64,000 bases of DNA. Source: Sinotaia quadrata (taxonomy: Eukaryota; Mollusca; Gastropoda; Architaenioglossa; Viviparidae). Position 1 is the first letter of the stretch; the number at the start of each line of letters is the position of its first letter. Of the stretch, positions 44,435 to 47,660 are shown one piece after another. The notes below the pieces were generated by a model. The model had not been told where the DNA came from. It was given only the letters and a program-made list of their open reading frames with translations, and ran no database searches. Made by a program: the position numbers and the translations under genes. The stretch covers positions 16,417,975-16,481,974 of the forward strand of contig CM054183.1 in assembly GCA_028829895.1 (NCBI GenBank). Reading direction: 5' to 3'.

Positions 44435-44950
44435 CAATGAGGCCTTGTTTACGATTTATCTTCGAAGGGACGAGAACTGACTCGCTCCCTCGTAATAGGA
44501 ACTACATTGCGTTTTCTCTGCAAAAACGATCCTTAACATGTGGCCGTTCCTTCAAAAATACCCTGGCAGTTTGAACAGGAGAAAGAATAAGTTGTAGGAC
44601 AGTAAGGGCAAAAATGCACAGAAGCTTCCCCCCAAACCCGCCAAATCTCCTGACCCATATATTATTTTTAAAGTCTCTCATCTACAATGTTTACATTGCG
44701 TTTTATGTGCAAGAGTCAAGTCAGTCGAATCTGGGAGCAGACGTGACATCTAACTAAAATAAGGAAACCCATGCTGACAAATGTTCTCTGCATGCTGCAA
44801 CAGCACTTACCGGTCGCGGTCCAGTTGTGGAGGCTGAGCGTGGTACTCGGACAACAGTGATGGTCTCCGCTTGACCTGCAGCCCCTCAGCTTCACGCACC
44901 CTTGCTTCCCGGTGCTGTTCCAGGTATTCACGGCGCTGCTCGGCTTGCTG
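134..44950 (-). CDS. NCOR: Nuclear receptor corepressor (NCoR/SMRT family), 16 internal exons, both ends missing
   Basis: NCoR/SMRT proteins are nuclear scaffolds that bring HDAC3, TBL1 and GPS2 to unliganded nuclear receptors and other repressors. Spliced on the minus strand, the 16 exons (2032 nt, about 677 codons) give one open frame. Motifs in order: RRPSLLSEYH, SKRPRL, the KEELLQN..VEQQIQKL coiled coil, QIIYAENR, PLYHQPSDT, RKRLILHLKRR, RYDQLMQEW, TREYYEKVFPEI, VIPPMMLDARQRR, the SANT1/deacetylase-activating domain ending FYYLTKKSENYK, 19 Gln, a Lys/Glu-rich linker, and a Cys-rich module. Order and spacing match human NCOR1/NCOR2 up to the Cys-rich part. Every junction has GT/AG and compatible phase. 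No start codon was found upstream and the frame is still open at the last donor, so the gene continues on both sides. Whether it is the only NCoR gene of the animal cannot be told here. Confidence 0.93.
255..1010. repeat. Degenerate intronic repeat carrying acceptor-like signals
   Basis: On the plus strand, imperfect units of about 40-85 bases repeat the words TCAGTCA, CTCTGAAACAAA, TCTCCTGATATTA and ACTTCATAGTTATTCAATA. The clearest copies are near 583, 660, 740, 813 and 975, with shorter relatives near 300-460. On the minus strand each copy reads as a T-rich tract ending TTTCAG/AG. The real acceptor of the exon at 134-253 has the same context, so it looks like the last unit of the array. 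Traces go on to about 1770. Confidence 0.75.
1011..1984 (-). other. NCoR intron, AT-rich
   Basis: No coding sequence or clear repeat beyond decayed relatives of the neighbouring array (CTCTGAAAT near 1462, TCTCTGTGAC near 1541). Confidence 0.6.
1985..2109 (-). CDS. NCOR: NCoR exon, Cys-rich module part 2
   Basis: One base completes Gln, then RDRCPIPTCRTPKRKMKRLR, PLPAKWNELPQ and EVKEPIIKDL follow. C600 and C605 (CPIPTC) continue the Cys-rich module, and a basic run and a short predicted helix follow. The acceptor follows TTATTTAAG and the donor GTAAGT is strong. Ends in phase 1. Confidence 0.9.
2110..2811 (-). other. NCoR intron, AT-rich
   Basis: Only a two-unit duplication (ACTGAAACATACTAAAATAA near 2446-2510) was seen; otherwise featureless. 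Confidence 0.6.
2812..2983 (-). CDS. NCOR: NCoR exon, Cys-rich (probable zinc) module part 1
   Basis: Two bases complete Gly, then 56 codons plus two bases. The cysteines are C544 and C547 (CSVC), C565, and C582, C585 and C587 (VCSSCRC), followed by a basic run RSVRRRYT. The paired CxxC spacing suggests zinc binding. I recall a similar Cys-rich block between the SANT domains of insect SMRTER but none in human NCOR1/2; this was not checked. The acceptor follows TTCAATCAG and the donor is GTAAGA. Ends in phase 2. Confidence 0.9.
2984..3386 (-). other. NCoR intron
   Basis: AT-rich and featureless. The polypyrimidine tract and AG of the next exon lie at its end. Confidence 0.6.
3387..3472 (-). 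CDS. NCOR: NCoR exon, Lys/Glu/Ser-rich linker
   Basis: The first base completes a split codon, then IKKEEEKERGSEISEDSSAG followed by TGQASSSD. This is a low-complexity charged linker like the acidic/basic segment after SANT1 in vertebrate NCoRs. It was assigned by open frame, the acceptor CCATTTCAG, the donor GTGAGC and phase agreement with both neighbours; sequence alone would not identify it. Ends in phase 1. Confidence 0.85.
3727..3989 (-). CDS. NCOR: NCoR exon, end of SANT1 plus 19-residue polyglutamine
   Basis: 87 codons plus two bases. GVPECIQFYYLTKKSENYKQ finishes SANT1; Tyr431, Tyr432, Lys435 and Lys436 line up with the SMRT residues that contact inositol phosphate and HDAC3. A basic stretch (RKQNMKRNKK) is followed by 19 Gln (codons 460-478, mixed CAG and CAA), then VTVKEEIKEE, which resembles a SUMO site (VKEE), and a Ser/Thr/Pro tail. 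Human NCOR2 has a polyQ at the same place after SANT1. The acceptor follows TTTGCTAG and the donor is GTTAGT. A dead copy of the acceptor side lies 57 bases upstream. Ends in phase 2. Confidence 0.95.
4022..4066 (-). pseudogene. Dead tandem copy of the 5' edge of the polyQ exon
   Basis: Plus-strand bases from about 3965 to 4010 recur 57 bases on with few changes. The copied piece spans the intron end, acceptor and first codons. In the copy the acceptor CTAG has become CTGG and the Gln codon after VPECI has become TAG, so it cannot be used as an exon. The intact copy at 3989 is the one joined to the gene. Confidence 0.8.
4266..4499 (-). CDS. NCOR: NCoR exon, SANT1 / deacetylase-activating domain (first part)
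   Basis: 78 codons (345-422) in phase 0. AVIPPMMLDARQRRLRFLNN then NGLLEDPMAAYKE lead into SANT1 (HWTEQEKQVFKEKYLQHPKN then FPVIASFLPRK). In SMRT this domain binds and activates HDAC3 with inositol tetrakisphosphate at the interface; the conserved HPKNF Lys (codon 410) is in the right place. The exon starts after TACTAAACAG, whose TACTAA looks like a branch motif but is very close. The donor is GTGAG. SANT1 continues in the next exon. Confidence 0.96.
4500..6400 (-). other. NCoR intron, no gene seen
   Basis: AT-rich intron. It contains a purine-rich GA/AAG stretch (about 5310-5530) that gives chance open frames. No conserved coding sequence was recognised. Confidence 0.6.
6401..7242. repeat. 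Minisatellite, about 14 copies, unit 46-70 bp
   Basis: The core TTAATTATTAATCAATCAAG then AGACTACAAAGAATGTTAGC recurs about 14 times. Between cores sits a variable spacer of the type ACATTTATGTGTATTTATCT. Units differ mainly by presence or length of the spacer. A short open frame inside is a by-product of the repetition. Confidence 0.9.
7243..8515 (-). other. NCoR intron, AT-rich
   Basis: Nothing recognised beyond simple AT-rich sequence. Confidence 0.6.
8516..8603 (-). CDS. NCOR: NCoR exon, ARSEAELEQIMDGLHEQE block
   Basis: The first base completes Ser, then 29 codons. YARSEAELEQIMDGLHEQE matches IARSEHEISEIIDGLSEQE of NCOR1, just before SANT1. A nearby alternative AG (after CAAAG) would run into a stop, which supports the acceptor TTTAG chosen. 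The donor is GTGAGA. Ends in phase 0. Confidence 0.93.
9150..9900 (-). repeat. Dispersed repeat, copy A (inverted relative to copy C)
   Basis: Its reverse complement matches 41480-42228 over most of its length. Shared words include TCTCTAATAACTCCA, TTTCATGGAAATATTG, GATTTAATAAATTTATT and GAGAAGAAAGTGGG, then CACTTGTAATTAGTTATG and GGCATTGGTGTCAC at the end. It lacks the 5' quarter seen in copy C. No coding capacity or terminal repeat was recognised, so the class is unknown. Confidence 0.8.
9987..10029. repeat. CA microsatellite
   Basis: (CA)n with CG interruptions. A related TG-rich tract lies at about 10246-10266. Confidence 0.9.
10369..10455 (-). CDS. NCOR: NCoR exon, TREYYEKVFPEI block
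   Basis: The first base completes Lys, then AKDARTREYYEKVFPEIKK and NREDKERFG follow, matching AKESKTREYYEKQFPEIRKQREQQERF of NCOR1. The donor is GTGAGC and the acceptor follows GCATTTAAG. Ends in phase 2. Confidence 0.94.
10456..11046 (-). other. NCoR intron
   Basis: AT-rich, with an A-rich run near 10925-10950. Nothing else seen. Confidence 0.6.
11047..11132 (-). CDS. NCOR: NCoR exon, RYDQLMQEW block
   Basis: 28 codons plus two bases: ERYLTERYDQLMQEWLKKME then KIENNAKRK, matching KICQRYDQLMEAWEKKVDRIENNPRRK of NCOR1. It is predicted helical and charged. The acceptor follows CTGTTTAG and the donor is GTATGT. Ends in phase 2. Confidence 0.94.
11200..11222. repeat. TG microsatellite
   Basis: Uninterrupted (TG)n close to the exon at 11047-11132. 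Confidence 0.9.
11223..13411 (-). other. Start of 11 kb NCoR intron, no gene seen
   Basis: AT-rich. Short open frames occur but show no homology or splice context. A small TG-type tract lies near 12345-12395. Confidence 0.6.
13412..13663. repeat. Minisatellite, about 61 bp x 4
   Basis: Unit begins GCATGATGGTGACTACTTAG and contains GGTGATGGCC, TTTCTGGTCTGGGCC and AATTTCACAGACCA. Four near-identical copies with single-base differences; the last ends at GCATGATGTCC. Confidence 0.93.
13664..15240. repeat. Long degenerate array, unit about 80-95 bp
   Basis: Decayed units recur with the words GATGTCTAAAATGTTTCAAA, GATGTTAACA, AGTTAGATGTCTGAAAGTG, a T-rich or A-rich run and GATCAGCAACACAGACCTT. 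At least 12 can be traced. It starts directly after the 61-bp array and holds a poly-A run at about 14868-14900. Much older than its neighbours, judged by divergence. Confidence 0.75.
15241..15954 (-). other. NCoR intron, no repeat recognised
   Basis: Contains a less AT-rich piece at about 15420-15560 with no open frame or known element; otherwise plain intron. Confidence 0.5.
15955..16645. repeat. Minisatellite, 42-44 bp, about 15 copies
   Basis: Unit contains GACGTACTGTGCTATAAGAG, CCGCTCTACACTACCAACAG and either GCT or GA before the next GACGT. Inner copies are nearly identical and outer ones more diverged. A 110-codon frame across it is a repeat by-product: its peptide repeats YCAIRAALHYQQET only where the unit is 42 bp, a multiple of three. 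Confidence 0.93.
16646..17434 (-). other. NCoR intron, no gene seen
   Basis: Mixed sequence with an A-run near 17022. No coding or repeat structure recognised. Confidence 0.5.
17435..17478. repeat. CA microsatellite
   Basis: (CA)n ending in a GCGC-rich stretch. Confidence 0.9.
17562..17735. repeat. Perfect minisatellite, 29 bp x 6
   Basis: The unit CAACAATATTGCTTGTTACC then TTTACCAGA starts at 17562, 17591, 17620, 17649, 17678 and 17707 and appears identical each time, with a degraded seventh start (CAACTATGTTGCGG). Because 29 is not a multiple of three, the same peptide pattern is open in all three plus frames. This is a tandem array without spacers, not CRISPR. Confidence 0.96.
17736..18047 (-). 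other. NCoR intron
   Basis: AT-rich between two arrays; nothing recognised. Confidence 0.5.
18048..18439. repeat. Minisatellite, 49 bp x 8
   Basis: The unit TGACCTAGGCCAAGCAACAG, TAGACAAATGAGCATAATAT, GTAAACATG starts at 18048 and every 49 bases to 18391. Copies differ at one or two positions (AATAT/AACAT, CTAGG/CTAAG/CTTAG). Confidence 0.96.
18483..18566. repeat. GGAA-type purine tract
   Basis: Runs of GGAA/GAAGGAAG, with TTTGGAAATTTGGAA at the end. Strongly purine on the plus strand. Confidence 0.85.
18700..19700. repeat. Degenerate AC-rich array
   Basis: About 35-48 bp units with GACTACATAATCCAGCACAC, AGAATATACATGTCTACACA and CACG recur about 18 times from 18935 on. The preceding part is AC-rich but less regular. 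The long minus frames rich in Cys and Val arise from this repetition. Confidence 0.85.
19760..20400. repeat. Second degenerate AC-rich array
   Basis: Units with AACAGAACACTAGTAT, ATTTACAATGAACATACAAC and ACACCGCTACACAGGTAAAC, broken by (TA)n/(CA)n at 20129-20150 and 20193-20220. Distinct from the array before it. Confidence 0.8.
20584..20880. repeat. Compound minisatellite: 47 bp x 3, then about 80 bp x 2
   Basis: The 47-bp unit starts CAACGTCCACAGACAACACA at 20584, 20631 and 20678. At 20725 it passes into a longer unit (CACAGGGATTTCCTGTCTTC, ACGATAACAGC, CTGATCAGCAA) present twice. The shared ACCACAGACAACACAG joins both, so the second array seems to have grown from the first. Confidence 0.9.
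20881..21213 (-). other. NCoR intron
   Basis: Mixed sequence; nothing recognised. Confidence 0.5.
21214..21334. repeat. Tandem duplication, about 60 bp x 2
   Basis: GCTTAGATGTGCAAATGAGT then ACTTGTTTAGTGATGACACG and TCAGATTCATAC occur twice with two or three differences. Confidence 0.9.
21440..21900. other. GC-richer block with an RNA polymerase III box A-like word
   Basis: Clearly richer in G+C and CpG than the surrounding intron. TAGCCCAGTGG at 21843-21853 fits the tRNA/SINE box A consensus exactly, but no convincing box B was found. It might be a SINE remnant or an unrelated insertion. No splice-bounded open frame. Confidence 0.3.
22276..22342 (-). CDS. NCOR: NCoR exon, basic RKRLILHLKRR helix
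   Basis: The first base completes Lys, then 22 codons: HQEFRKRLILHLKRRHQARR followed by IR. This matches NQVMRKKLILFFKRRNHARKQ of NCOR1 with no length change. The acceptor follows TATGTTACAG and the donor is GTAATT, a non-consensus +5/+6. The following intron is 11.1 kb and rich in minisatellites. Ends in phase 0. Confidence 0.92.
22480..23040. repeat. Minisatellite, about 65 bp, about 9 copies
   Basis: Unit contains GCCAAGTGGCCCCTGGCAAC, AAACAACAGGTTTCTAATGA and TGCACGTCTTTACACATATAGTAGA. Copies vary by small deletions (CCCCAGACAACAGGTG form). It lies 140 bases upstream, in gene direction, of the exon at 22276-22342. Confidence 0.93.
23041..23286 (-). other. NCoR intron
   Basis: AT-rich; nothing recognised. 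Confidence 0.5.
23287..23470. mobile_element. Short non-autonomous hAT element (MITE)
   Basis: Starts TAGGGTTTCTCAACCG and ends GTTGAGAAAAGCTG, an imperfect inverted terminal pair of the hAT type. The inner sequence (GAACCCTAGGGTTC, AAGGGGCTCC) resembles widespread animal hAT MITEs. It is flanked by CTCGAATG on the left and CTCTAATG on the right, an 8-bp target duplication with one mismatch. About 184 bp, with no coding capacity. Confidence 0.75.
23471..23977 (-). other. NCoR intron
   Basis: No gene or element recognised. Confidence 0.5.
23978..24083. repeat. Long CA microsatellite
   Basis: (CA)n of about 105 bases with a few CG steps. Confidence 0.95.
24084..24713 (-). other. NCoR intron
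   Basis: AT-rich. The words GGCAAAGGTAAAA repeat near 24322-24345. Otherwise empty. Confidence 0.5.
24714..24766 (-). CDS. NCOR: NCoR micro-exon, PLYHQPSDT motif
   Basis: 17 codons plus two bases: PLYHQPSDTPVYHENKR, against PLYNQPSDTKVYHENIK in NCOR1, one of the family's most conserved short motifs. The acceptor follows CGTTTTCAG and the donor is GTGAGT. A 32-bp minisatellite starts about 90 bases upstream of the exon in gene direction. Ends in phase 2. Confidence 0.93.
24857..25112. repeat. Minisatellite, 32 bp x 8
   Basis: The unit AGCACACCACCACAACAAAC then AACTGACACTAT starts at 24857 and every 32 bases to 25081. Copies differ at one to three positions. The minus frames read repeats of QLFVVVVCY-like peptides. 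Confidence 0.95.
25190..25900. repeat. Degenerate array, about 30-35 bp units
   Basis: ATACATGTCTTAACTAAC followed by TTTAGATTACATAT or a variant recurs about 20 times. It is nearly regular at 25430-25560 and decayed outwards. Confidence 0.88.
25901..26849 (-). other. NCoR intron
   Basis: No coding or element signature recognised. Confidence 0.5.
26850..27230 (+). repeat. Dispersed repeat, copy B, 5' part
   Basis: Matches 41190-41590 (copy C): TGAATGTAAGAA, CTTAGTGTTTG or CTTAGGTTTGC, CAGCCTTTCT, TAAGTGTAAAGGA, TATGCTGA. The match is clear but diverged. No frame is open across both copies. Confidence 0.72.
27434..27490 (-). CDS. NCOR: NCoR micro-exon, RKAEAAHRMLDKLGPKIEL
   Basis: 19 codons in phase 0. 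RKAEAAHRMLDKLGPKIEL corresponds to KKAEEAHKIFEGLGPKVEL of NCOR1. It continues the helix after QIIYAENR. The acceptor follows GGATGTAG and the donor is GTTAGT. The exon lies between two separated parts of a dispersed repeat (26850-27230 and 28230-28470). Confidence 0.92.
27491..28229 (-). other. NCoR intron
   Basis: AT-rich sequence between the two parts of copy B; nothing else recognised. Confidence 0.5.
28230..28470 (+). repeat. Dispersed repeat, copy B, 3' part
   Basis: Matches copy C at about 42010-42228: GAAGAATTATTAATAA, TCACTTGTAATTAGTTATG, then a diverged end (AGGGTGCCAGAGTAC where C has AGTGGCATTGGCGTCAC). It is the same orientation as the 5' part, but about 1 kb apart, where copy C has about 0.4 kb. 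The NCoR micro-exon at 27434-27490 lies between. Confidence 0.7.
28627..28743 (-). CDS. NCOR: NCoR exon, QIIYAENR block
   Basis: 39 codons in phase 0, ending NQSIAQIIYAENR, the counterpart of KHRSIVQIIYDENR in NCOR1. The first half is a Pro/Glu/Lys linker (GPEEKPASPELPQTEPK), matching the KPPEPEKPVSPPPVE linker. The donor is GTGAGT and the acceptor follows CTCTACCAG. Confidence 0.93.
28744..29849 (-). other. NCoR intron
   Basis: AT-rich; no repeat array or element recognised. Confidence 0.6.
29850..30011 (-). CDS. NCOR: NCoR exon, N-terminal coiled coil
   Basis: 54 codons in phase 0. After a Pro/Thr linker, KEELLQNISKLDGEITSVEQ then QIQKLEKKE matches KEELIQSMDRVDREIAKVEQ..KLKKK of NCOR1. 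In vertebrates this heptad-patterned helix pairs with GPS2 and docks on TBL1/TBLR1, so the same role is likely. The acceptor follows TTGACAG; the donor GTATAAG is weaker than the others. Confidence 0.93.
30130..30310. repeat. Minisatellite, about 55-60 bp x 3
   Basis: GGTCAAATGAATTCTTTCTG, TAAATTATAGTGTATATTGT, then TCTTTTCTTAAT recurs three times. Starts about 120 bases upstream, in gene direction, of the exon at 29850-30011. Confidence 0.88.
30311..32026 (-). other. NCoR intron with decayed repeats
   Basis: At 30330-30600 a roughly 100-bp unit with AATACAAGATAAA, CCTGC, TTTAATCCCAATCT recurs about three times in decayed form. At 31233-31350 AAAATCTTCCAGTGAGACAG plus a following AAGAAGACAGT is duplicated. 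The rest is plain AT-rich intron. Confidence 0.6.
32027..32201 (-). CDS. NCOR: NCoR exon with SKRPRL motif
   Basis: The first base completes a split Arg codon, then 58 codons run to ..IDVEAKR. SKRPRLAERAD lines up with ESKRPRLEQVSD of human NCOR1 (repression domain 1). The rest is Ala/Gly/Pro/Ser-rich and probably disordered. The acceptor follows TTCGCTTTTCAG and the donor is GTAAGT. A 12.6 kb intron separates it from the previous exon. Ends in phase 0. Confidence 0.9.
32587..32620. repeat. TG microsatellite
   Basis: Uninterrupted (TG)17. Confidence 0.93.
32640..33110. repeat. Minisatellite, 36 bp, about 8 regular copies plus flanking decay
   Basis: TTAGAGATTAGTCGCCAAGG then TAAAATTGGTGAACTT repeats. 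Central copies (32815-33060) are near-perfect, alternating TTAGTCG and TTAATCG. More diverged relatives lie on both sides. Confidence 0.93.
33111..33600 (-). other. NCoR intron
   Basis: Slightly GC-richer, with CpGs; no coding signal recognised. Confidence 0.5.
33601..33690. repeat. Perfect minisatellite, 30 bp x 3
   Basis: GTGTAAATTACTGGTAATAA then ACACAAGATC occurs three times in a row with no difference. As 30 is a multiple of three, the plus frame reads CKLLVINTRS three times. Confidence 0.96.
33985..34400. repeat. Minisatellite, 40-52 bp, about 8 copies
   Basis: GATGAAGGAGAACAGCAAAA, GTTACTATATTATTAGTATT, ACCAATGTTTGT repeats. The outer copies have AAATTACC in place of the ATTATTAGTATTACC part. 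Confidence 0.93.
34401..35933 (-). other. NCoR intron, simple sequence only
   Basis: Contains G-run/GA at 34978-35003, a C-run plus CA at 35320-35343, and a TG/CA tract at 34622-34660. No gene or element was recognised. Confidence 0.5.
35934..36122. repeat. Minisatellite, 27 bp x 7
   Basis: GACTCAAATAACACAATAGT then GTCATAG starts at 35934 and every 27 bases. Differences are limited to C/T in GACTC/GACTT and a few others. Because 27 is a multiple of three, the minus frames read clean peptide repeats (SPMTLLCYL). Confidence 0.95.
36374..37620 (-). pseudogene. Dead hAT transposase (GTF2IRD2/ZBED-like type)
   Basis: In minus-strand order: VKLRCIVHQQNLCSKEL, then after a frame shift LNFVKSRGLSHRQFRNLLEE, IDAHYGDLVCCCEVRWLSRG, MTQHLNDLNLKLQGKNQLVC, a shift, VDDLSTEYQLELTDLQ, and the C-terminal dimerisation block HTSMFGSTYFCEQAFSQMK with RNQLTD. 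These are hallmarks of the hAT transposases from which vertebrate GTF2IRD2 derives. At least two frameshifts and a stop (after RATY) break it, and no N-terminal BED finger was found. The end at 36374-36408 (TAGTGGTGAACAAACTTTTT, GGGGCCACA) looks like the element's terminal repeat. Confidence 0.88.
37978..38110. repeat. Short array, 30-31 bp x 4-5
   Basis: CCATTTTCAGGCCACGTCTA then AACAAA repeats, with a decayed last unit (GGTTACAGGTTTCAACAGACCA). Confidence 0.88.
38111..39319 (-). other. NCoR intron
   Basis: Mixed sequence with short CpG-containing stretches (38450-38640). No gene or element was recognised. Confidence 0.5.
39320..39830. repeat. Minisatellite, about 30-31 bp, about 16 copies
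   Basis: AATGGTGTCTGCATCAGGTA then GTTGTCATCT repeats with many substitutions and small indels. The plus frames read SGSCHPMVSA-like peptides, a by-product. Confidence 0.92.
39831..40179 (-). other. NCoR intron
   Basis: No clear feature; may include the 5' end of the adjacent hAT derivative. Confidence 0.4.
40180..40950 (+). mobile_element. Internally deleted hAT derivative
   Basis: Plus-strand words match a hAT transposase of the same type as the dead one at 36.4-37.6 kb, but from its two ends only. KNKPTFLICNEAVLDLRSL and KLKGQFCEDKMSELKNKLLG come from near the N-terminus. They are followed directly by EQVFSRMKYMKYMTRSRISD then SHLESFFRAAISS from the C-terminal dimerisation region, with shifts and stops between. 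A short duplication (CAGTGACAGTCATCTGGAG) is inside. The end GCCCAAAAGGTTGGGCAAC at about 40918-40937 resembles a hAT terminal repeat. The 5' limit is uncertain. Confidence 0.75.
41190..42228 (+). repeat. Dispersed repeat, copy C (longest)
   Basis: About 1.04 kb with homology to copy B (5' and 3' parts) and, inverted, to copy A. All three keep GAATTATTAATAA-type sequence and CACTTGTAATTAGTTATG near the 3' end. No open frame is shared, and no terminal inverted repeat or poly-A tail was seen. A G12 run (41943-41951 region) interrupts it. Confidence 0.8.
42330..42590. repeat. Two short arrays, including 32 bp x 4
   Basis: AAATGGAATGTTTGATGTGA with TATAATATAAATATGGGT is duplicated at 42320-42440. 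From 42459, AAAGATAGGTATTCCAGACG then CATTACTAAGCT repeats four times at 32 bp. Confidence 0.88.
42591..44329 (-). other. NCoR intron, no gene seen
   Basis: Contains a G-run at 43423-43433, a C-run at 43969-43980, and a small palindrome GGGCTAAAGCCC near 43808. A weak threefold theme (CAAGTGCACCAGCTGTTTA) lies near 42940-43050. No coding signal. Confidence 0.5.
44333..44434. repeat. Long GA microsatellite with TG lead-in
   Basis: (TG)n passes into an uninterrupted (GA) run of about 44 units at 44345-44434. It lies 380 bases downstream of the most 5' exon found (in gene direction), so transcripts carry (TC)n there. Confidence 0.95.
44811..44950 (-). CDS. NCOR: NCoR exon with RRPSLLSEYH motif (most 5' exon found)
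   Basis: Codons 1-46 plus two bases. A Gln/Glu/Arg-rich stretch (QQAEQRREYLEQHREARV) is followed by KRRPSLLSEYH, which matches RRRPSLLSEFH near the N-terminus of human NCOR1. The donor is GTAAGT. The acceptor AG is the first AG after a T6C5 tract about 35 bases upstream; a second AG three bases on would drop one Gln. No in-frame ATG lies just upstream, so at least one more coding exon must exist at higher coordinates. Ends in phase 2. Confidence 0.88.
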
Positions 44951-45034
44951 CTGTTCAATCAATAAGTGAACATGCCCATCAATTAGGGGGAAAAAAGGAC
45001 AATGTAAAGGTAAACACTCAACACTGTGAATAGG

Positions 45035-45440
45035 GGGACAGCGAAAGACAAATTGAATTGTGAACACGATCATCATTATTATTAATGTGAGAGCAAAGAC
45101 AATGTCAGTTATCAACAAGACCATCACTATTAGTGTGACAGCAAAAGAATGTGGATAGTGAACATTACTATTAGTGTGACAGTAACAGACAATGTGAACT
45201 GTGAACACGACCATCACTAATAGTGTGACAGTAACAATGTGAACTGTGAATACGATCATCATTATTACTAGGGTGATATCAAAAGACATGTGAATTGTGA
45301 ACATGACCATCACTATTAATGTGACAGCAAAAGAATGTGAATAGTGAACACGACCATCACTATTAGTGTGACAGCAAACGACAATGTGATTTGTGAACAC
45401 AACCATCGCTATTACTGTGAGAGCAAGAGACAATGTGAAT
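45035..45440. repeat. Minisatellite, about 45-60 bp, about 7 copies
   Basis: GTGTGACAGCAAAAGACAAT, GTGAATTGTGAACACGACCA, TCACTATTA recurs with deletions. It starts about 85 bases upstream of the exon at 44811-44950; a long minus frame through both is accidental. Confidence 0.9.
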
Positions 45441-46199
45441 GTGAGTACGAGTTCATAAATCCAGTTAGCTATTCTACAAAAGACATAACAAGTGAAGATT
45501 TTGTTCATAACTAACGTTACAATTGAAAAAGGAATGAAAAGATATGTCGCTATTATTAGTAGAGCAAAGACAATAAAATGATTAACTGAGTAATAAAAAT
45601 AGTGGATAATTATGGTTAATGTAGCAAGTATATGACCAAGTATATAATTAATATTAATATAGTAATGACAAAAAACTGGAAAGATTGTTGACTTGTGTTA
45701 ACAAGTTTACAGGTTAATAATTATTAAGGCATACAGTAACGACGAAGTGAATAGACACATATTTTGTTACAATAATAACAACATTAAAGAGATTACATTT
45801 ATAAGCACTTTAATTGAGGAAGAGAAGATAACTTATTGTAAAATATTAAAAAGTAACCATAAATAAACAAATAAATAAAAGTACACACATATGCTACACT
45901 TAAAATAGTAAACTGCAAATTAACACGTGAAACGTAAAGAAATGGATAAATAAATATATAAAAGCAAATAAAGAAATGTATGTATACTACACTTACAATA
46001 ACATAATGCAAATTAATACAATATTAAGATAACAATATTACTAAAGAAGGCATATTTAATATCAATATTACATATTAGAGAATGCTTAGATAATATTATA
46101 AATGAGCACTTTGCTAAGCTAACTATATTAGAAATTAATATTCTATTAAAAGAAATCGATTTCAAAACAGTATTAAGATAATATGCATATATCGTACAA
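45441..46199. other. AT-rich upstream intron or flank
   Basis: Short imperfect repeats (ATACTACACTTA..AATGCAAATTAA near 45890-46020); no gene recognised. Confidence 0.5.
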
Positions 46200-46495
46200 G
46201 GACATCATTAGCTTCGCAGATTTTGCGCATGAAGTTGCCCATCTGATGCACGCAGAGCGAGAGGGGTGTCTCTATCCACTTGTCCAGTCATCTGCCACCC
46301 GTTTCGCCAGGTCTGGTTGTGAAGACGTACATCCACGGACAAACACCACGGCATCTCCGCCTTGTTACTGTTTCCAGCTCTATCAACCACTGGGTATCAT
46401 CAACAAGAACAACAAAAATTCCTCCAGGTTTGTGCAAAATGCATTAACTCATATTATTCCAAAAGATCTGTGCAGTGCTCTGAATGGAGACTGAT
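46200..46495. other. GC-richer unidentified block
   Basis: About 300 bases with much higher G+C than the surroundings and open frames on both strands (plus 46183-46494, minus 46208-46390). Neither translation resembles a family I know, and no NCoR N-terminal motif is present. It may be a transposon fragment or an unrecognised exon. Confidence 0.3.
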
Positions 46496-47159
46496 GCCGA
46501 GTTCACACCAACCGAAGAATATATCCTGTTAGAATAGCAACATGATTTGGTCGAAGACGCAGTAGGAGTATCATTCCGACGCAACTAAAACATCTACACA
46601 ACTGTAGTTTTGGCAGGCACTTAATTTAATTGTAAACCATTTATTTATTTGTAAACCATTTATTTATTTCCCTACTTTGCTTTCGTTTCTCTCTCAACCC
46701 CACCTTTTATTTGCCTATTCCCTGTCCTCCCTTAATGAATAATTTCGCTATTTTTTTTTACGTCACTGCACATGGTGGCACGTGTGTCATCCAGTCTTGG
46801 TGACTTAATGCTCCATATGTGTCCTGTTCATTTGGTGAAACAAACACAAAAAAGTATGCTGTGTACCTTGCTGCTGCTGTTTTCTCTTCTTGTCGGATTA
46901 TATATATATATATGTCCTCTTTGTGCTGTCTAGTATTTCCCCGACTTCTGCATAAATATTCTTGTATACGAGACAAACGTTAGCGTGTACTCTGCACAGG
47001 AGTGATCATTACCCTGAGTGAACAAGAGAAAACTGTAATATAGTGTAATATTTCTGAACGGACGTATGCGTGCCCACAAATTCGCGCGTCTATATATAAA
47101 TATGTGTGTGTGTGCGCGTGCGCGCTTTAACTGAGCACATTTTATAATGAATGTTTGTC

Positions 47160-47660
47160 TGACACTGAGTATGCAGTATTGGTTATCTCATGGTGACTTA
47201 CAACTTAAAGAACTTTTTTTTGATGCTTTAACCAAAATACTGTTGAATGAGCCCTTTCTTAATGAACTTTTATCATCTATTAACCCGCCAACTGCTTAAT
47301 GAACCTTTTAATGTATAAATGCATTACTGTTGAATGAACTGTTATCATCTATTCACCAACCAACTGTTTAATGAATCTGTACTTTTAATGTATAAATGCA
47401 TGTCAACCTACTGTTGAATGAACCCTTTCTGAATGAACTGTTATCATCTATTCACCAACCAACTGTTTAATGAACCTGTACTTTTTATGTATAAATGTAT
47501 ATCAACCTACTGATGAATGAAACTGTTCTTTTTATGTACCAATATTAACCAACCTGCAGCTTAATTAATTTTTATATGGAACATTTTCTTGTTATATATT
47601 ACCTAACCTATTGCTTAATGAACCTGTTTTTATGTACAAGTATTAACGAATGCGACATTT
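47160..47660. repeat. Degenerate minisatellite, about 60-90 bp
   Basis: GTTGAATGAACTGTTATCAT, CTATTCACCAACCAACTGTT, TAATGAACCTGTACTTTTTA, TGTATAAATG recurs about five times with deletions. Confidence 0.88.

Noticed and set aside
44807..45508. 233-codon minus frame ending in the NCoR RRPSLLSEYH sequence
   Set aside because: The upstream 180 codons read through a minisatellite; the exon begins at an acceptor at 44951-44952, and the upstream part has no NCoR similarity.
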